DNA of 64,000 nucleotides, from positions 682,001-746,000 of the forward strand of contig NZ_CABVIX010000001.1 of assembly GCF_902498185.1 (NCBI RefSeq), in the 5' to 3' direction. Position numbers and translations under genes: made by a program. This DNA comes from Pseudomonas fluorescens (GTDB taxonomy: Bacteria; Pseudomonadota; Gammaproteobacteria; Pseudomonadales; Pseudomonadaceae). Positions within the stretch are counted from its first letter, which is position 1. Each line of letters opens with the position of its first letter. Positions 1 to 8,923 of the stretch are shown here, in pieces. A model generated the notes under the pieces. That model was not told where the DNA came from, did not search any database, and saw only the letters and a list, made by a program, of their open reading frames with translations.

Positions 1-324
1 GACACCATCCCGGTCCAGCATGACCTGAACCCGTACCTGGAAACCCTCAAGTTCGACGGCGTGCACATTCTCGTCGGCCTGATCGAACCGGTCGACCCGG
101 CGCTGCACGCCGCCAACCTGGTGATGAAGCGCCGCGTGCTGGCCGGTTCGTTGATCGGCGGCATCGCCGAGACCCAGGAAGTGCTGGACTTCTGCGCCGA
201 GCACGGGATCACCTGCGACATCGAGATGCTCGACATCCGCAACATCAACGAGGCGTATACCCGGATGATCGCCGGTGATGTGAAGTACCGTTTCGTGATA
301 GACATGGCTACGCTGAAGGCCTGA
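1..324 (+). CDS. Zinc-dependent alcohol dehydrogenase, C-terminal part (YahK/CAD type)
   Basis: The reading frame is open from the first base of the window and ends at a TGA, giving about 107 residues of a medium-chain dehydrogenase. The visible part is the end of the nucleotide-binding domain and the C-terminal strand region. Motifs include GVHILVGL, then [17 protein letters not shown] and the family-typical tail ([18 protein letters not shown]). This layout is characteristic of NAD(P)-dependent YahK/cinnamyl-alcohol-dehydrogenase-like enzymes that reduce aldehydes. The catalytic zinc ligands lie upstream and are not visible. Substrate specificity cannot be inferred. Confidence 0.85.
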   Translation, partial: DTIPVQHDLNPYLETLKFDGVHILVGLIEPVDPALHAANLVMKRRVLAGSLIGGIAETQEVLDFCAEHGITCDIEMLDIRNINEAYTRMIAGDVKYRFVIDMATLKA

Positions 325-482
325 GCCATACGCTCCCGCTGAAGGCTGAGGTTGTGAGGTGGGAAGGGGGCGCGTACCATGCCGGCCATCCTTCCAATAA
401 TCAACCGACGCTCGCCTGCCCTGTCTCCAGACCTGGCGGCGAGCGTTTGTCTGTCCTGTTTCCGGAGTCCTCAGCGCAAACC

Positions 483-1667
483 ATGAACAGTTCCACACCC
501 GCCCACGCCGGAAGCTGGCTGAGCGTCATCGCCCTGGCTCTCGCCGCGTTCATCTTCAATACCACCGAATTCGTCCCGGTGGCCTTGCTCAGCGACATCG
601 GCCGCAGCTTTGACATGACCACGGCCCAGGTCGGGCTGATGCTGACCATCTATGCCTGGGTGGTGGCGCTGGCCTCGCTGCCGATGATGCTGCTCACCCG
701 CAACATGGAGCGCCGGCGCCTGCTGATGCTGGTGTTCGGGGTGTTCATCGTCAGTCACCTGCTGTCATGGCTGGCGCAGAGTTTCGCCATGCTGCTGGTC
801 AGCCGTATCGGCATCGCCTTGTCCCATGCAGTGTTCTGGGCCATCACGGCCTCGCTTGCCGTGCGCGTCGCACCGCCGGGCCAGCAGTCAAAGGCGCTCG
901 GCCTGCTGGCCACCGGCACCACGCTGGCCATGGTCCTGGGCATTCCCCTGGGGCGTGTGGTGGGCGAAGCGTTGGGATGGCGGGTGACCTTTCTGTGCAT
1001 CTCTGGCGTAGCGCTGGCGACCATGCTGTGCCTGCTCAAGTCGCTGCCCCTGCTGCCAAGCCAGAACTCGGGATCGCTGCGCAGCCTGCCGATGCTGTTC
1101 AAGCGGCCGGCGCTGGTGACCGTGTATGTGCTGGTGGCACTGGTGATCACCGCGCAGTTCACCGCCTACAGCTACATCGAGCCCTTCGCGCTGCATGTCG
1201 CGCACATCAGTGGCGACCGCATCACGCTGATGCTGCTGCTATTCGGCGGCGCCGGGCTGGTGGGTTCGGTATTGTTCAGCCGCTACAGCGACCGCTTCCC
1301 GCAGGGCTTCCTGATTGGTTCGATCGCCGGGCTGGCGGCGTGCCTGCTGTTGCTGCTGCCGCTGTCGGCAAGCTTCTTCAGCCTGGCAACCGTCAGCGTG
1401 TTCTGGGGCATTTCCATCTTGAGCTTCAGCCTGGCCTTGCAGTCGCGCACCCTCAAGCTGGCGAACGATGCCACGGACGTGGCCATGGCGCTGTTCTCGG
1501 GCATCTACAACATCGGCATCGGTGGTGGCGCGCTGCTGGGCAGCATCGTCAGCAGCCAGATCGGCGTCGCCAATATCGGACTGGTGGGCGGTGCGCTGGC
1601 GGTGGGCGGATTGCTGCTGTGCCTGAGCGCCAGGCGGCGCTTCGCGGGGGCGGCCCAGCAAGGCTGA
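483..1667 (+). CDS. MFS efflux transporter, SotB-like (sugar/arabinose efflux family)
   Basis: A 394-residue major facilitator protein with about 12 hydrophobic segments. The N-terminal helix carries [16 protein letters not shown], a hallmark of the SotB/YdeA drug:H+ antiporter subgroup. The cytoplasmic loop between helices 2 and 3 has the expected basic cluster (NMERRR). I chose the ATG at 483 rather than the upstream one at 354 because protein similarity begins at MNSS and a GGAG lies about a dozen bases upstream. It should sit in the inner membrane and export small sugars or amphipathic compounds. The substrate is inferred from the family only. It is followed convergently by the LysE-type gene. 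Confidence 0.85.
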   Translation: MNSSTPAHAGSWLSVIALALAAFIFNTTEFVPVALLSDIGRSFDMTTAQVGLMLTIYAWVVALASLPMMLLTRNMERRRLLMLVFGVFIVSHLLSWLAQSFAMLLVSRIGIALSHAVFWAITASLAVRVAPPGQQSKALGLLATGTTLAMVLGIPLGRVVGEALGWRVTFLCISGVALATMLCLLKSLPLLPSQNSGSLRSLPMLFKRPALVTVYVLVALVITAQFTAYSYIEPFALHVAHISGDRITLMLLLFGGAGLVGSVLFSRYSDRFPQGFLIGSIAGLAACLLLLLPLSASFFSLATVSVFWGISILSFSLALQSRTLKLANDATDVAMALFSGIYNIGIGGGALLGSIVSSQIGVANIGLVGGALAVGGLLLCLSARRRFAGAAQQG

Positions 1668-1685
1668 ACCCTATCGCCGTTTGGT

Positions 1686-2279
1686 TCAAAGCACCATTGC
1701 CATCCACGCTGAGGCCAGCAGCAGCAAGGCCAGAAGCTGATTGAACCGTCGCAATCGCTGCGGCGACTGCAGCCAGCGGGCGCTGCCAACCCCCAACAGC
1801 GCCCAGACGGTCATGCAAGGCAAGGCCATCAGCAGGAATATCAGCGACAGCTGCAGCACCCGGGCGCTGTTGTCCTGATGACCGGCGAACACGCCGATCA
1901 CCGCGACCGCCATCAACCATACCTTCGGGTTGACCACTTGCAGCAGGGCTGCACCCGCGGCGCCCAGGTTACGCTGGCGTGCAGCTTGCAACGGCTCGCC
2001 CGCCGCCCGCCACAGCTGCCAGGCCAGCCAGCTGAGCCAGAGCACGCCCAGCCAGCTCATCACCTCCTGCACCCGCGGGTAGCGTAGCAGCACTTCGCCG
2101 AGCCCCAGCCCGACCATCAGCACGATGGCGGCTGCGGCCAGGCACGCGGCCAGCACCAGCGGCAAGGTGGCACGCAGGCCGAAGTGCGCGCCATGGCCGA
2201 GGATCAGCAGGTTGGTTGGCCCTGGCGTGAGCGTGGCGACCAGGGCGAACAGGGTAAAGGGCAGGAGGTTGGGCAACAT
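1686..2279 (-). CDS. LysE/RhtB family amino-acid exporter
   Basis: A 197-residue inner-membrane protein with about six hydrophobic helices and the LysE/RhtB signature TPGPTNLLILGHG near residue 20. The length is typical of the family (about 200 residues). Such proteins export amino acids or homoserine-lactone-like compounds by proton antiport. The AraC regulator gene lies immediately upstream on the same strand, about 50 bp away, so the two probably form a regulator-exporter pair in which AraC senses the exported molecule. The actual substrate is unknown. Confidence 0.85.
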   Translation of the reverse strand: MLPNLLPFTLFALVATLTPGPTNLLILGHGAHFGLRATLPLVLAACLAAAAIVLMVGLGLGEVLLRYPRVQEVMSWLGVLWLSWLAWQLWRAAGEPLQAARQRNLGAAGAALLQVVNPKVWLMAVAVIGVFAGHQDNSARVLQLSLIFLLMALPCMTVWALLGVGSARWLQSPQRLRRFNQLLALLLLASAWMAMVL

Positions 2280-2330
2280 GACAGGCGGGCTCCGGAGAAT
2301 GAGCCTGCCATGTTGAGCCCGGCTTCAAGC

Positions 2331-3167
2331 TCAGTCTGGAAGCTTTGAGCAGCGGCGGCGGTAGTCGGCCGGAGTCAGCTGATAGGCGCGGCGAAACCAG
2401 CGGCCCAGGTGGCTCTGGTCGGCGAAGCCGAGCGCCATGGCGACCAGGGCCGGGCCCTCGCCACGTGCCAGCCGCTGGCGCGCATGGGCCAGGCGCAGCT
2501 GGATCAGATAGGCGTGCGGCGCCAGGCCGAAGGCGCTCTTGAACGCGCGGCTCAGGCGAAAACGATCGACCCCGCAGGCGTGTGCCAGTTCGTCCAGGCC
2601 GATATCGCGATCCAGATGTGCGTGCAGGTAATCGCGGGCCACCTGCGCGACCCTTGGCAGTCGCGGGTCAGGGTTCAGGCGTTTGCGCCAGTGCAGGTGC
2701 TGGGTGAGCGTGACGAGCAGCGCGTCCAGTGCCGCCTGGCGGACCATGCGCGCCTCTTGCCCGTGCAGCGCCTGGAATGCGTTGAACGTGGCGGCCGCCA
2801 GTTGCCCATCGCGCAGCAGGGTGGCGCCGAAGCTGGGCAGGGCGTTGGCCGGCGCCTGCTCGAACAACACGCGCACCTCACGCTCCAGCCAGTTCGGGTC
2901 GAGGTAGAGCATCGAGTAGGTGAAGCCATCCTCGGTCGGCGCCTGGCCGTCGTGGAGTTCGCCCGGTTCGAGCATGAACACCTGCCCGGGCGTGCTGTTG
3001 TGCCGTTCGCGCCGGCAATTGAACTGCTGGACGCCCTGTTCGGTGACCCCGATCAGGTAGCTGTCGTGCCAGTGCGGATCGTAGGCGTGCCCGGTGAAAT
3101 GCGCGCGCAGCGACTCGATGCCGGTGTCGGCGTCCTGGCTGAGGTCGATCCAGTTGCGCGAAGGCAC
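2331..3167 (-). CDS. AraC-family transcriptional regulator with N-terminal cupin
   Basis: About 278 residues. The N-terminal half is an AraC cupin arm (HAYDPHWHDSYLIGVTEQG, MLEPGELHDG). The C-terminal about 100 residues hold the double helix-turn-helix with the typical end motif ALGFADQSHLGRWFRRAY. I prefer the GTG at 3167 because a CGGAG Shine-Dalgarno lies 8 bases upstream and family similarity starts there. The longer ATG version (from 3248) adds an unlikely Pro/Gly-rich extension. It lies directly upstream of the LysE exporter, which it probably activates in response to a small ligand bound in the cupin. Confidence 0.85.
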   Translation of the reverse strand: MPSRNWIDLSQDADTGIESLRAHFTGHAYDPHWHDSYLIGVTEQGVQQFNCRRERHNSTPGQVFMLEPGELHDGQAPTEDGFTYSMLYLDPNWLEREVRVLFEQAPANALPSFGATLLRDGQLAAATFNAFQALHGQEARMVRQAALDALLVTLTQHLHWRKRLNPDPRLPRVAQVARDYLHAHLDRDIGLDELAHACGVDRFRLSRAFKSAFGLAPHAYLIQLRLAHARQRLARGEGPALVAMALGFADQSHLGRWFRRAYQLTPADYRRRCSKLPD

Positions 3168-3288
3168 GGTCCGGGCTCCGGGTGCGTGGGGGGCTGGAAG
3201 GATACCGCGCCAGGAACCAGGAGATTTAGAACATTTGAGCAACATCACCGGTCGGCTGTGGCGCCGGCAGGTCCCTTATCGCGTCCCG

Positions 3289-3651
3289 TCAGCGGCGCCA
3301 GCGCCAGATCACATAGCCGTAGACGCCCAGGTTGAGCAGCAGCACGAATGCGCCCAGCAGCACCTGGACCTGCGGCGTCAGGCCGGCGGGATAGATCAGC
3401 GGCCATATATAGTGGTCGACGAACCCGCCCTGATAGCCGGCCTGGCCCGCGGCCAGGCGGGTGCGGTTTTCCCAGTCGGTCAACGGGCAACCCAGGTGCA
3501 GGCACTCCACCGCCATTCCCCAGGCCAGCGCGGGAAGATGGACGAACAATGCACCGCGCCATCTGAGTACCAGCAGGCCACCGAGCAGCACCAGCAGGAT
3601 GAAGGCCAGGTGCAGGAGCACAAGCGCGTCGGCGGTGAGGCGGATCAGCAT
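3289..3651 (-). CDS. DUF2784 small membrane protein
   Basis: A 120-residue protein with three to four hydrophobic segments. Conserved DUF2784 features are the CPLTDWENRTR motif near residue 56 and the FVDHYIWPLIYP segment near residue 77. Length and motifs agree with this family of bacterial inner-membrane proteins, whose function is not known. It is divergently arranged with the yebC gene, about 100 bp between starts. No operon partner is evident. Confidence 0.85.
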   Translation of the reverse strand: MLIRLTADALVLLHLAFILLVLLGGLLVLRWRGALFVHLPALAWGMAVECLHLGCPLTDWENRTRLAAGQAGYQGGFVDHYIWPLIYPAGLTPQVQVLLGAFVLLLNLGVYGYVIWRWRR

Positions 3652-3749
3652 CGTGGCCTCCTCGTAGTAGGCGAAATTCCCACCAGCGATTAAACTCCAC
3701 TACTTTGCCGGTCGCTTCCTGAACCGGCACCAGGAGCAAGAGAACCGAG

Positions 3750-4463
3750 ATGGGCGCACAGTGGAAAGCCAAGCATAGAGAAGCCGCAGCCAATGCCAAG
3801 GGCAAGATCATGGGCAAGCTGGCCAAGGAAATTCAGATCGCCGCCAAATCCGGCGCCGATCCGGACATGAACCCGCGCCTGCGCCTGGCCGTGGAGCAGG
3901 CCAAGAAGGCCTCGATGACCCGCGAGACCCTGGAACGGGCGATCCGCAAGGGCGCAGGCCTGGACGGCGACCAGGTGCAATACACCGCCGTGACCTACGA
4001 AGGGTTCGCGCCGCACCAGGTGCCGCTGATCGTCGAATGCCTCACCGACAACGTCAACCGTACCGTCGCGCAGATCCGCGTGCTGTTCCGCAAGGGCCAG
4101 CTGGGTGCCAGCGGTTCGGTGGCCTGGGACTTCAACCATGTCGGCCTGATCGAGGCAAGCCCCGAGGTAGCCGATGCCGATGCGGAACTTGCCGCCATCG
4201 AAGCCGGTGCCCAGGACTTCGAGCCGGGCGAGGAAGAGGGCTCGACCCTGTTCATCACCGAAACCACCGACCTGGACGCCGTGCAGAAGGCCCTGCCGGA
4301 ATTCGGCTTCAAGGTCAGTGCGGCGAAGATCGGCTACACCCCGAAAAACCCGGTCAGCGCCGCCAGCCTCAGCGCCGAGCAGTTGGCCGAGGTCGAAGAG
4401 TTCCTGGGCAACATCGACGACAACGATGACGTGCAGAACGTGTATGTTGGCCTGTCTGACTGA
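3750..4463 (+). CDS. YebC/PmpR-family protein (YeeN-like subtype)
   Basis: A 237-residue member of the YebC/TACO1 family. The N-terminus [19 protein letters not shown] is the shortened YeeN-like form rather than the MAGHSKW form of the ruvC-linked yebC. Central motifs ([30 protein letters not shown]) and an acidic C-terminal end ([10 protein letters not shown]) match the family. Members have been described as DNA-binding regulators, and more recently as factors that help ribosomes through difficult proline-rich sequences. An AGGAG-like site is present before the ATG. Confidence 0.9.
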   Translation: MGAQWKAKHREAAANAKGKIMGKLAKEIQIAAKSGADPDMNPRLRLAVEQAKKASMTRETLERAIRKGAGLDGDQVQYTAVTYEGFAPHQVPLIVECLTDNVNRTVAQIRVLFRKGQLGASGSVAWDFNHVGLIEASPEVADADAELAAIEAGAQDFEPGEEEGSTLFITETTDLDAVQKALPEFGFKVSAAKIGYTPKNPVSAASLSAEQLAEVEEFLGNIDDNDDVQNVYVGLSD

Positions 4464-4555
4464 GTAGAATCATCCTTGTGGAAGCAGCTGTCTTGCACCC
4501 AGGTCATCCCAGGAGCCAGCCATGTTGGCTCCGACCTGCGGATCACCACAGAATC

Positions 4556-4640
4556 TGTGGGAGCGGGTTTACCCGCGAACACCGGCAGAGCCGGTGCCAG
4601 ACACCGCGTCAACTTCTTCGCGGCTAAAGCCGCTCCCAGG
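4556..4640. repeat. REP doublet (BIME-like) between convergent genes
   Basis: Two REP units in opposite orientation. The first (4556-4579) reads TGTGGGAGCGGGTTTACCCG followed by CGAA. The second (4613-4640) is the inverted form, CTTCTTCGCGGCTAAAGCCG followed by CTCCCAGG. Between them is a perfect hairpin with 7-bp arms (4580-4586 and 4590-4596). This matches the abundant P. putida-type REP palindromes. The position between the 3' ends of convergent genes (yebC and the ABC ATPase) is usual for REPs, which can limit transcription read-through and protect mRNA 3' ends. Confidence 0.85.
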
Positions 4641-4652
4641 TTGCTCCCAGGA

Positions 4653-5801
4653 TCAATGCGCGCCGGCGGCCTTGCTGAGGTCGCTTTCGGCCCATTCGGT
4701 ATACACGCAGGCATCCGCCGTCGCCCAGCGCACCTTCACCGTTTCCCCCGACTGCATCGGCATACCCGCCGCCGACAGCGCCTTGACCGTCATCTCGGTT
4801 CCTCCCACCGTTACCACGTGGCAGGTCTGGCTTTCACCCAGGAACAACACCTCGCCAACCTTGGCCGACACTTCGTTCCAGCCGGACGGCAGCGGTTCGC
4901 GCGCGGCTTGCTCGACGCTCAGCGCCAGCGCCTTCTCGGGACGTACCATCAGCAGTACGTCCTGTTGCGCCGCCAGGCCCGGGGTCAGTCGGATCGACAC
5001 GGGCTGGCCTTCGAAGCTGGCCGCGCCATTGCTGTTGGCCTTGATCCGCAGGAAGTTGGAGTTGCCCAGGAACGAGGCGACGAAGGCATTGGGCGGACTC
5101 TGGTAGAGGTCATAGCCGCTGCCCAGTCCGACGATCTTGCCATGGCTGAAGATGGCGATGCGCTGGGACAGGCGCATGGCTTCTTCCTGGTCATGGGTCA
5201 CGTAGACGATGGTGATGCCCAGGCGCCGGTGCAGCAGGCGCAGCTCGTCCTGGAGGTCTTCACGCAGCTTCTTGTCCAGGGCGCCAAGCGGTTCGTCCAT
5301 CAGCAGAATGCGTGGCTCATAGACCAGCGCACGAGCGATCGCCACGCGTTGCTGTTGCCCACCCGACATCTGCGAGGGCTTGCGGTGGGCGAACTTATCC
5401 AGCTGCACCAGCTTGAGCATGGCGTCCACGCGCTTGTTGATCTCCGCGGAGGCCAGTTTGCGGATGGCCAAGGGAAACGCAATGTTGTCGCGCACGTTCA
5501 GGTGCGGGAACAACGAGTAGCGCTGGAACACCATGCCGATGTCGCGCTTGTGCGGTGGCACATTCACCAGCGACTGGCCCTCGACCAGGATCTCGCCGCT
5601 GCTCGGGGTCTCGAAGCCGGCCAGCATCGACAGGGTGGTCGACTTGCCCGAGCCGCTGGAGCCAAGAAAGGTCAGGAACTCGCCGTCCTGGATCTCCAGG
5701 TCGAGATTGTCCACGGCGGCAAAGTCGCCGTAGTGCTTGTTCAGGCCGCGCAGGCTGACCAGGGTCTTGTCGTGCGCGCTGTCTTTGATCACTGCACTCA
5801 T
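4653..5801 (-). CDS. ABC transporter ATP-binding protein (PotA type)
   Basis: About 382 residues. It has Walker A GSSGSGKST, signature MSGGQQQRVAIARAL, Walker B RILLMDEPLGALD and switch histidine VTHDQEEAM, followed by a C-terminal TOBE-like domain. This is the energy-coupling subunit of a spermidine/putrescine-type importer. I chose the ATG at 5801 (MSAVIK) with GGAG 9 bases upstream; the longer frame to 5861 overlaps the permease gene. It is the last gene of a four-gene leftward operon (binding protein, two permeases, ATPase). An operator-like site shared with the catabolic cluster lies upstream of the operon at 8711. Confidence 0.92.
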   Translation of the reverse strand: MSAVIKDSAHDKTLVSLRGLNKHYGDFAAVDNLDLEIQDGEFLTFLGSSGSGKSTTLSMLAGFETPSSGEILVEGQSLVNVPPHKRDIGMVFQRYSLFPHLNVRDNIAFPLAIRKLASAEINKRVDAMLKLVQLDKFAHRKPSQMSGGQQQRVAIARALVYEPRILLMDEPLGALDKKLREDLQDELRLLHRRLGITIVYVTHDQEEAMRLSQRIAIFSHGKIVGLGSGYDLYQSPPNAFVASFLGNSNFLRIKANSNGAASFEGQPVSIRLTPGLAAQQDVLLMVRPEKALALSVEQAAREPLPSGWNEVSAKVGEVLFLGESQTCHVVTVGGTEMTVKALSAAGMPMQSGETVKVRWATADACVYTEWAESDLSKAAGAH

Positions 5802-5820
5802 TATTGTTTTCTCCGCGCAC

Positions 5821-6630
5821 TCAGGCGTTGACTTCGGTGCGCCGGCGCAAGGCGGCGGCAATCACCATGACGAGAAGCGACAGGCCGATCAGCAGCGTCG
5901 AGGCGACGGCAATGACCGGGCTAAGGTCCTGGCGCAGGGTGGTCCACATCTTCACCGGCAGGGTCTGCAGTTCGGGGCTCGCCATCATCACGCTGAGCAC
6001 CACTTCATCCCACGAGACGAGAAAGGCGAACAGGCCGCCGGCAATCATCCCCGGGCGAATCGCCGGGAACGTCACCTTGAAGATCGCCTGCAGGCGCGAG
6101 GCACCACAGATCACTGCGGCATCTTCGATCGACTGGTCGAACAGCTTGAGCGAGTTGATGATCGAGATGATGGTGAAGGGCAGGGCGACGATCACATGGC
6201 TGACCACGAAGGCGAACAGCGTGCCGGTGTAGCCGAGCTTGAGGAACAGCGCGTACACCGCCACGGCGATGATCACCAGCGGCACGATCATCGGCATGGT
6301 GAACAGGCCGTAGAGCATCTCGCGTCCCGGGAAGCGTCCACGCACCAGCGCGAATGCAGTGGGCAGGCCCAGTAGCACGGCAGCGAGGGTGGTGAGCACG
6401 GCGACCTTGAGGCTGGCCAGGGCGGCATCCATCCACTCGGGGTTGGAGAAGAACTGGCCGTACCACTTGAAGGTCCAGCCTGGTGGCGGGAAGACCAGCC
6501 ACTGCGAGGATCCGAACGACAGCAACACGATGAACACCACGGGCAGCAGCAGGAAGGCGGCGATGACTCCGGTGGTCAGGTACAGGCCCGTACGCAGCGG
6601 GCGACCCATGGCATTGGGTGAAAGGAGCAT
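5821..6630 (-). CDS. ABC transporter permease (PotC type)
   Basis: A 269-residue inner-membrane permease with six predicted helices. The EAA-type loop (EDAAVICGASRLQAIFKVTFPAIRPGM) contacts the ATPase. Length and organisation match PotC-like subunits. It lies 6 bp downstream of the PotB-like gene and 20 bp upstream of the ATPase gene, so it is certainly in the same transcript. The substrate follows that of the complex and is not determined by this subunit's sequence. Confidence 0.92.
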   Translation of the reverse strand: MLLSPNAMGRPLRTGLYLTTGVIAAFLLLPVVFIVLLSFGSSQWLVFPPPGWTFKWYGQFFSNPEWMDAALASLKVAVLTTLAAVLLGLPTAFALVRGRFPGREMLYGLFTMPMIVPLVIIAVAVYALFLKLGYTGTLFAFVVSHVIVALPFTIISIINSLKLFDQSIEDAAVICGASRLQAIFKVTFPAIRPGMIAGGLFAFLVSWDEVVLSVMMASPELQTLPVKMWTTLRQDLSPVIAVASTLLIGLSLLVMVIAAALRRRTEVNA

Positions 6631-6636
6631 GGTGGA

Positions 6637-7554
6637 TTACCTCGCGTTGCCGACCGGGGATTCCGGCTGCAGCTTCAGGTACAGATAGAAGAGCACCAGG
6701 GTGATCACCACCAGCAGTGCGGCGGCGGCGCTGGCCAGGCCCCAGTTGAGGAACGACTGCACCTGCTGGATGATGAACTCGGGCAGCATCATGTTCTGCG
6801 CCCCACCCAGCAGCGCCGGGGTCACGTAGTAGCCGAGCGACATCACGAACACCATCAGCGCGCCGGAGAACAGCCCCGAGCGGCACAGCGGCAGGAACAC
6901 TTTCCAGAAGTTGGTCCAGGGGCTGGCGCCGCAGATGGAACCGGCCTGCAGCACCATCGGGTCGATGGCGTGCATGGTCGCCTGCAGCGGCAGCACGATG
7001 AACGGGATCATGATGTAGCTCATGCCGATCACCACGCCAGTCAGGTTGTGCACCATTTCCAGCGGGGTATCGATGATACCCATGGCCATCAACGCCTTGT
7101 TGATCACCCCCGAGCTCTGCAGCAGCACCAGCCAGGAGTAGGTGCGCGCCAGCAGGCTGGTCCACATCGACAACAGCACGATGTTCAACAGCCAGCGTCC
7201 CCAGCCGTTGGGCACGAGGGTAATCGCCCAGGCGAGCGGGAAACCCAGAAGTACGCTGATCAGCGTCACCACACCGGCCACCGAGAAGGTGTTGAACAGC
7301 ACTCGGGCATAGGCCGAGTTGGCGAACAACTGCTCGTAGTTGCCCAGGCCGGGCACGGGCTCCAGCACTCCGCGCAGCAGCAGGCCAATTAGCGGGGCGA
7401 AGAAGAACAAGCCAAGAAACAGCAAGGCCGGCAGCAGGTTGCGGCTGCCTTTCCAGCGTTGGCCCATGCTCACACGGCGTGGGGCCGTTCCCGGCGTGCC
7501 GGCGCCCGTGGGGGCACCTTGCGCGTTTTGCAGGGCGTTGATGGCGACTTTCAT
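6637..7554 (-). CDS. ABC transporter permease (PotB type)
   Basis: About 305 residues with six hydrophobic helices and an EAA-like loop (LQAGSICGASPWTNFWKVFLPLCRSGL). The ATG at 7554 overlaps the stop of the binding-protein gene as ATGA, which favours it over the GTG at 7566 and indicates translational coupling. It is the first permease of the PotABCD-type importer. Confidence 0.92.
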   Translation of the reverse strand: MKVAINALQNAQGAPTGAGTPGTAPRRVSMGQRWKGSRNLLPALLFLGLFFFAPLIGLLLRGVLEPVPGLGNYEQLFANSAYARVLFNTFSVAGVVTLISVLLGFPLAWAITLVPNGWGRWLLNIVLLSMWTSLLARTYSWLVLLQSSGVINKALMAMGIIDTPLEMVHNLTGVVIGMSYIMIPFIVLPLQATMHAIDPMVLQAGSICGASPWTNFWKVFLPLCRSGLFSGALMVFVMSLGYYVTPALLGGAQNMMLPEFIIQQVQSFLNWGLASAAAALLVVITLVLFYLYLKLQPESPVGNAR

Positions 7555-8576
7555 TTGACCAGCCACTCATTCCAGCGCGCGGCGATGGCCTGGCCGTTCT
7601 TCGCCCAGTAGGCGAAGTCCAGGGTCACTTGGTCCTGTGCGTAGGCGGTCGGCAGGTTGGCGGCAAGGTCGGACTTGAGCTTCGGCACGCTGTCCAGGTT
7701 GACCGGCGCGTAGGCCGTGAGGTTGGCAAACTCGGCCTGGCCTTCGGGGCTGCTGGCGTTGGCCAGGAACTTCATGGCGGCGTCCTTGTTCTTGGCCCCC
7801 TTGGGGATGACCAGGAAATCAGCCATGACCAGGTTCTGCTTCCAGCTCACGCCGACCGGCGCGCCATCCTGCTGCAGGGCGTAGACGCGGCCGTTCCAGA
7901 ACTGGCCGAGGGATGCTTCACCCGAGGCCAGCAGCTGCTGCGACTGCGCGCCGCCGCCCCACCAGACGATGTCTTTCTTGATGGTGTCGAGCTTCTTGAA
8001 GGCGCGGTCCAGGTCCAGTGGGTAGAGCTTGTCTGCGGCCACGCCGTCGGCCAGCAACGCCAGCTCCAGCACGCCAGGGCTTGGCCATTTGTAGAGCGCG
8101 CGCTTGCCGGGGTAGGTCTTGGTGTCGAACAGCGCCGACCAGTCGACGGGCTTGTTGGCACCGAGCTTGCCTTCGTTGTAGCCGAGGACAAAGGAGAAGA
8201 AGAACGAGCCGACGCCATGGTCGGACACGAAACGCGGGTCGATGCGATCGCGCTTGATGGTGTTGAAATCGAGGGGTTCGAGCAGGCCCTCGGCGGCGGC
8301 GCGCAGGGCAAAGTCGGCTTCGACGTCGACCACGTCCCACTGCACGTTGCCGCTCTCGACCATGGCTTTGAGCTTGCCGTAGTCGGTAGGGCCGTCCTGC
8401 ACGACCTTGATCTTGCTGCTGTCGGTGAACGGCTCGGCCCATGCCTGCTTCTGGGCGTCCTGGGTAGAGCCACCCCAGCTGACGAAGTTAAGGCTGTCGG
8501 CGGCCAGTGCGGCCTGGCACGACAGGGTCAGCAGGCTGGCGGACAGCACTGCGCTTACACGTTTGCTCAACAGCAT
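7551..8576 (-). CDS. Periplasmic substrate-binding protein of PotD-type ABC importer
   Basis: A 341-residue protein. The signal peptide (MLLSKRVSAVLSASLLTLSCQAALA) ends in an AxA cleavage site near residue 26. The mature part starts DSLNFVSWGGSTQDA, typical of the PotD/Fe3+/opine-like binding-protein fold, and includes the DVVDVEADFALRAAAEG segment. It begins the leftward importer operon. The operator-like site at 8711-8732 lies about 135 bp before the start codon and resembles the sites of the 17-27 kb catabolic genes. The transported molecule is therefore inferred to be connected to that pathway rather than a polyamine. Confidence 0.88.
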   Translation of the reverse strand: MLLSKRVSAVLSASLLTLSCQAALAADSLNFVSWGGSTQDAQKQAWAEPFTDSSKIKVVQDGPTDYGKLKAMVESGNVQWDVVDVEADFALRAAAEGLLEPLDFNTIKRDRIDPRFVSDHGVGSFFFSFVLGYNEGKLGANKPVDWSALFDTKTYPGKRALYKWPSPGVLELALLADGVAADKLYPLDLDRAFKKLDTIKKDIVWWGGGAQSQQLLASGEASLGQFWNGRVYALQQDGAPVGVSWKQNLVMADFLVIPKGAKNKDAAMKFLANASSPEGQAEFANLTAYAPVNLDSVPKLKSDLAANLPTAYAQDQVTLDFAYWAKNGQAIAARWNEWLVK

Positions 8577-8710
8577 GGTTACGCCCTCGTGACTTTTGTT
8601 ATTCGAGGCGGGTGTCTGTCACCCGCCATGTGTTCGGGGAGCAGCTTGTACAAAGTGTCTGGTGGCCGGTGAGATTGTAGTTACCGGCCTGCAAATTTAA
8701 GGTCTACGGG

Positions 8711-8732
8711 ATATCATATTATGGTATTCCAA
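8711..8732 (-). promoter_or_regulatory. GntR/FCD-type operator, site 1 (ABC importer)
   Basis: On the minus strand this reads TTGGAATACCATAATATGAT followed by AT. It is almost identical to the site at 25918-25940 and shares the core ATACCATAATA with the sites at 17950 and 23881. It lies in the 347-bp gap between the divergent importer and multicopper oxidase genes. It is closer to the importer than to the oxidase start, and outside the oxidase sigma54 promoter. Assignment to the GntR/FCD repressor encoded at 19048-19800 is inference. Confidence 0.65.
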
Positions 8733-8781
8733 GATTTTGGCAAGGGGTGTCGCGTGACCGGCTATCACCCAACCTTGCCCA

Positions 8782-8795
8782 CCACTGGGTAGTGG
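8782..8795. promoter_or_regulatory. Inverted repeat upstream of sigma54 promoter, candidate enhancer site
   Basis: CCACT-GGGT-AGTGG is a perfect 5-bp inverted repeat, with partial G/C extension of both arms, located about 65-80 bp upstream of the -24 element. Sigma54 activators bind palindromes roughly this far upstream. The site could bind an MnxR-like response regulator, but no consensus was compared. Confidence 0.3.
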
Positions 8796-8859
8796 GGGGT
8801 GAAAGAACGCAGTTATTCAGGGGGTTTCTTCTAGCCTCTTGAATTACATGATCTTTTAT

Positions 8860-8876
8860 CTGGCGTGAAGCTTGCT
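8860..8876 (+). promoter_or_regulatory. Sigma54 (-24/-12) promoter of the multicopper oxidase gene
   Basis: The sequence CTGGCGTGAAGCTTGCT has the invariant GG (8862-8863) and GC (8874-8875) separated by exactly 10 bases. It matches the sigma54 consensus YTGGCACGRNNNTTGCW except at two positions. The predicted transcript start near 8887 leaves a leader of about 37 nt, with GGAGGA at 8910-8915 before the ATG at 8924. In P. putida GB-1 the Mn-oxidase loci are controlled by the MnxS1/S2-MnxR two-component system, and a sigma54 promoter fits an NtrC-type activator. Confidence 0.75.
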
Positions 8877-8923
8877 TGTCGTCTGTTTATTCCAAGGCAT
8901 CAACGACCTGGAGGACACAGACA

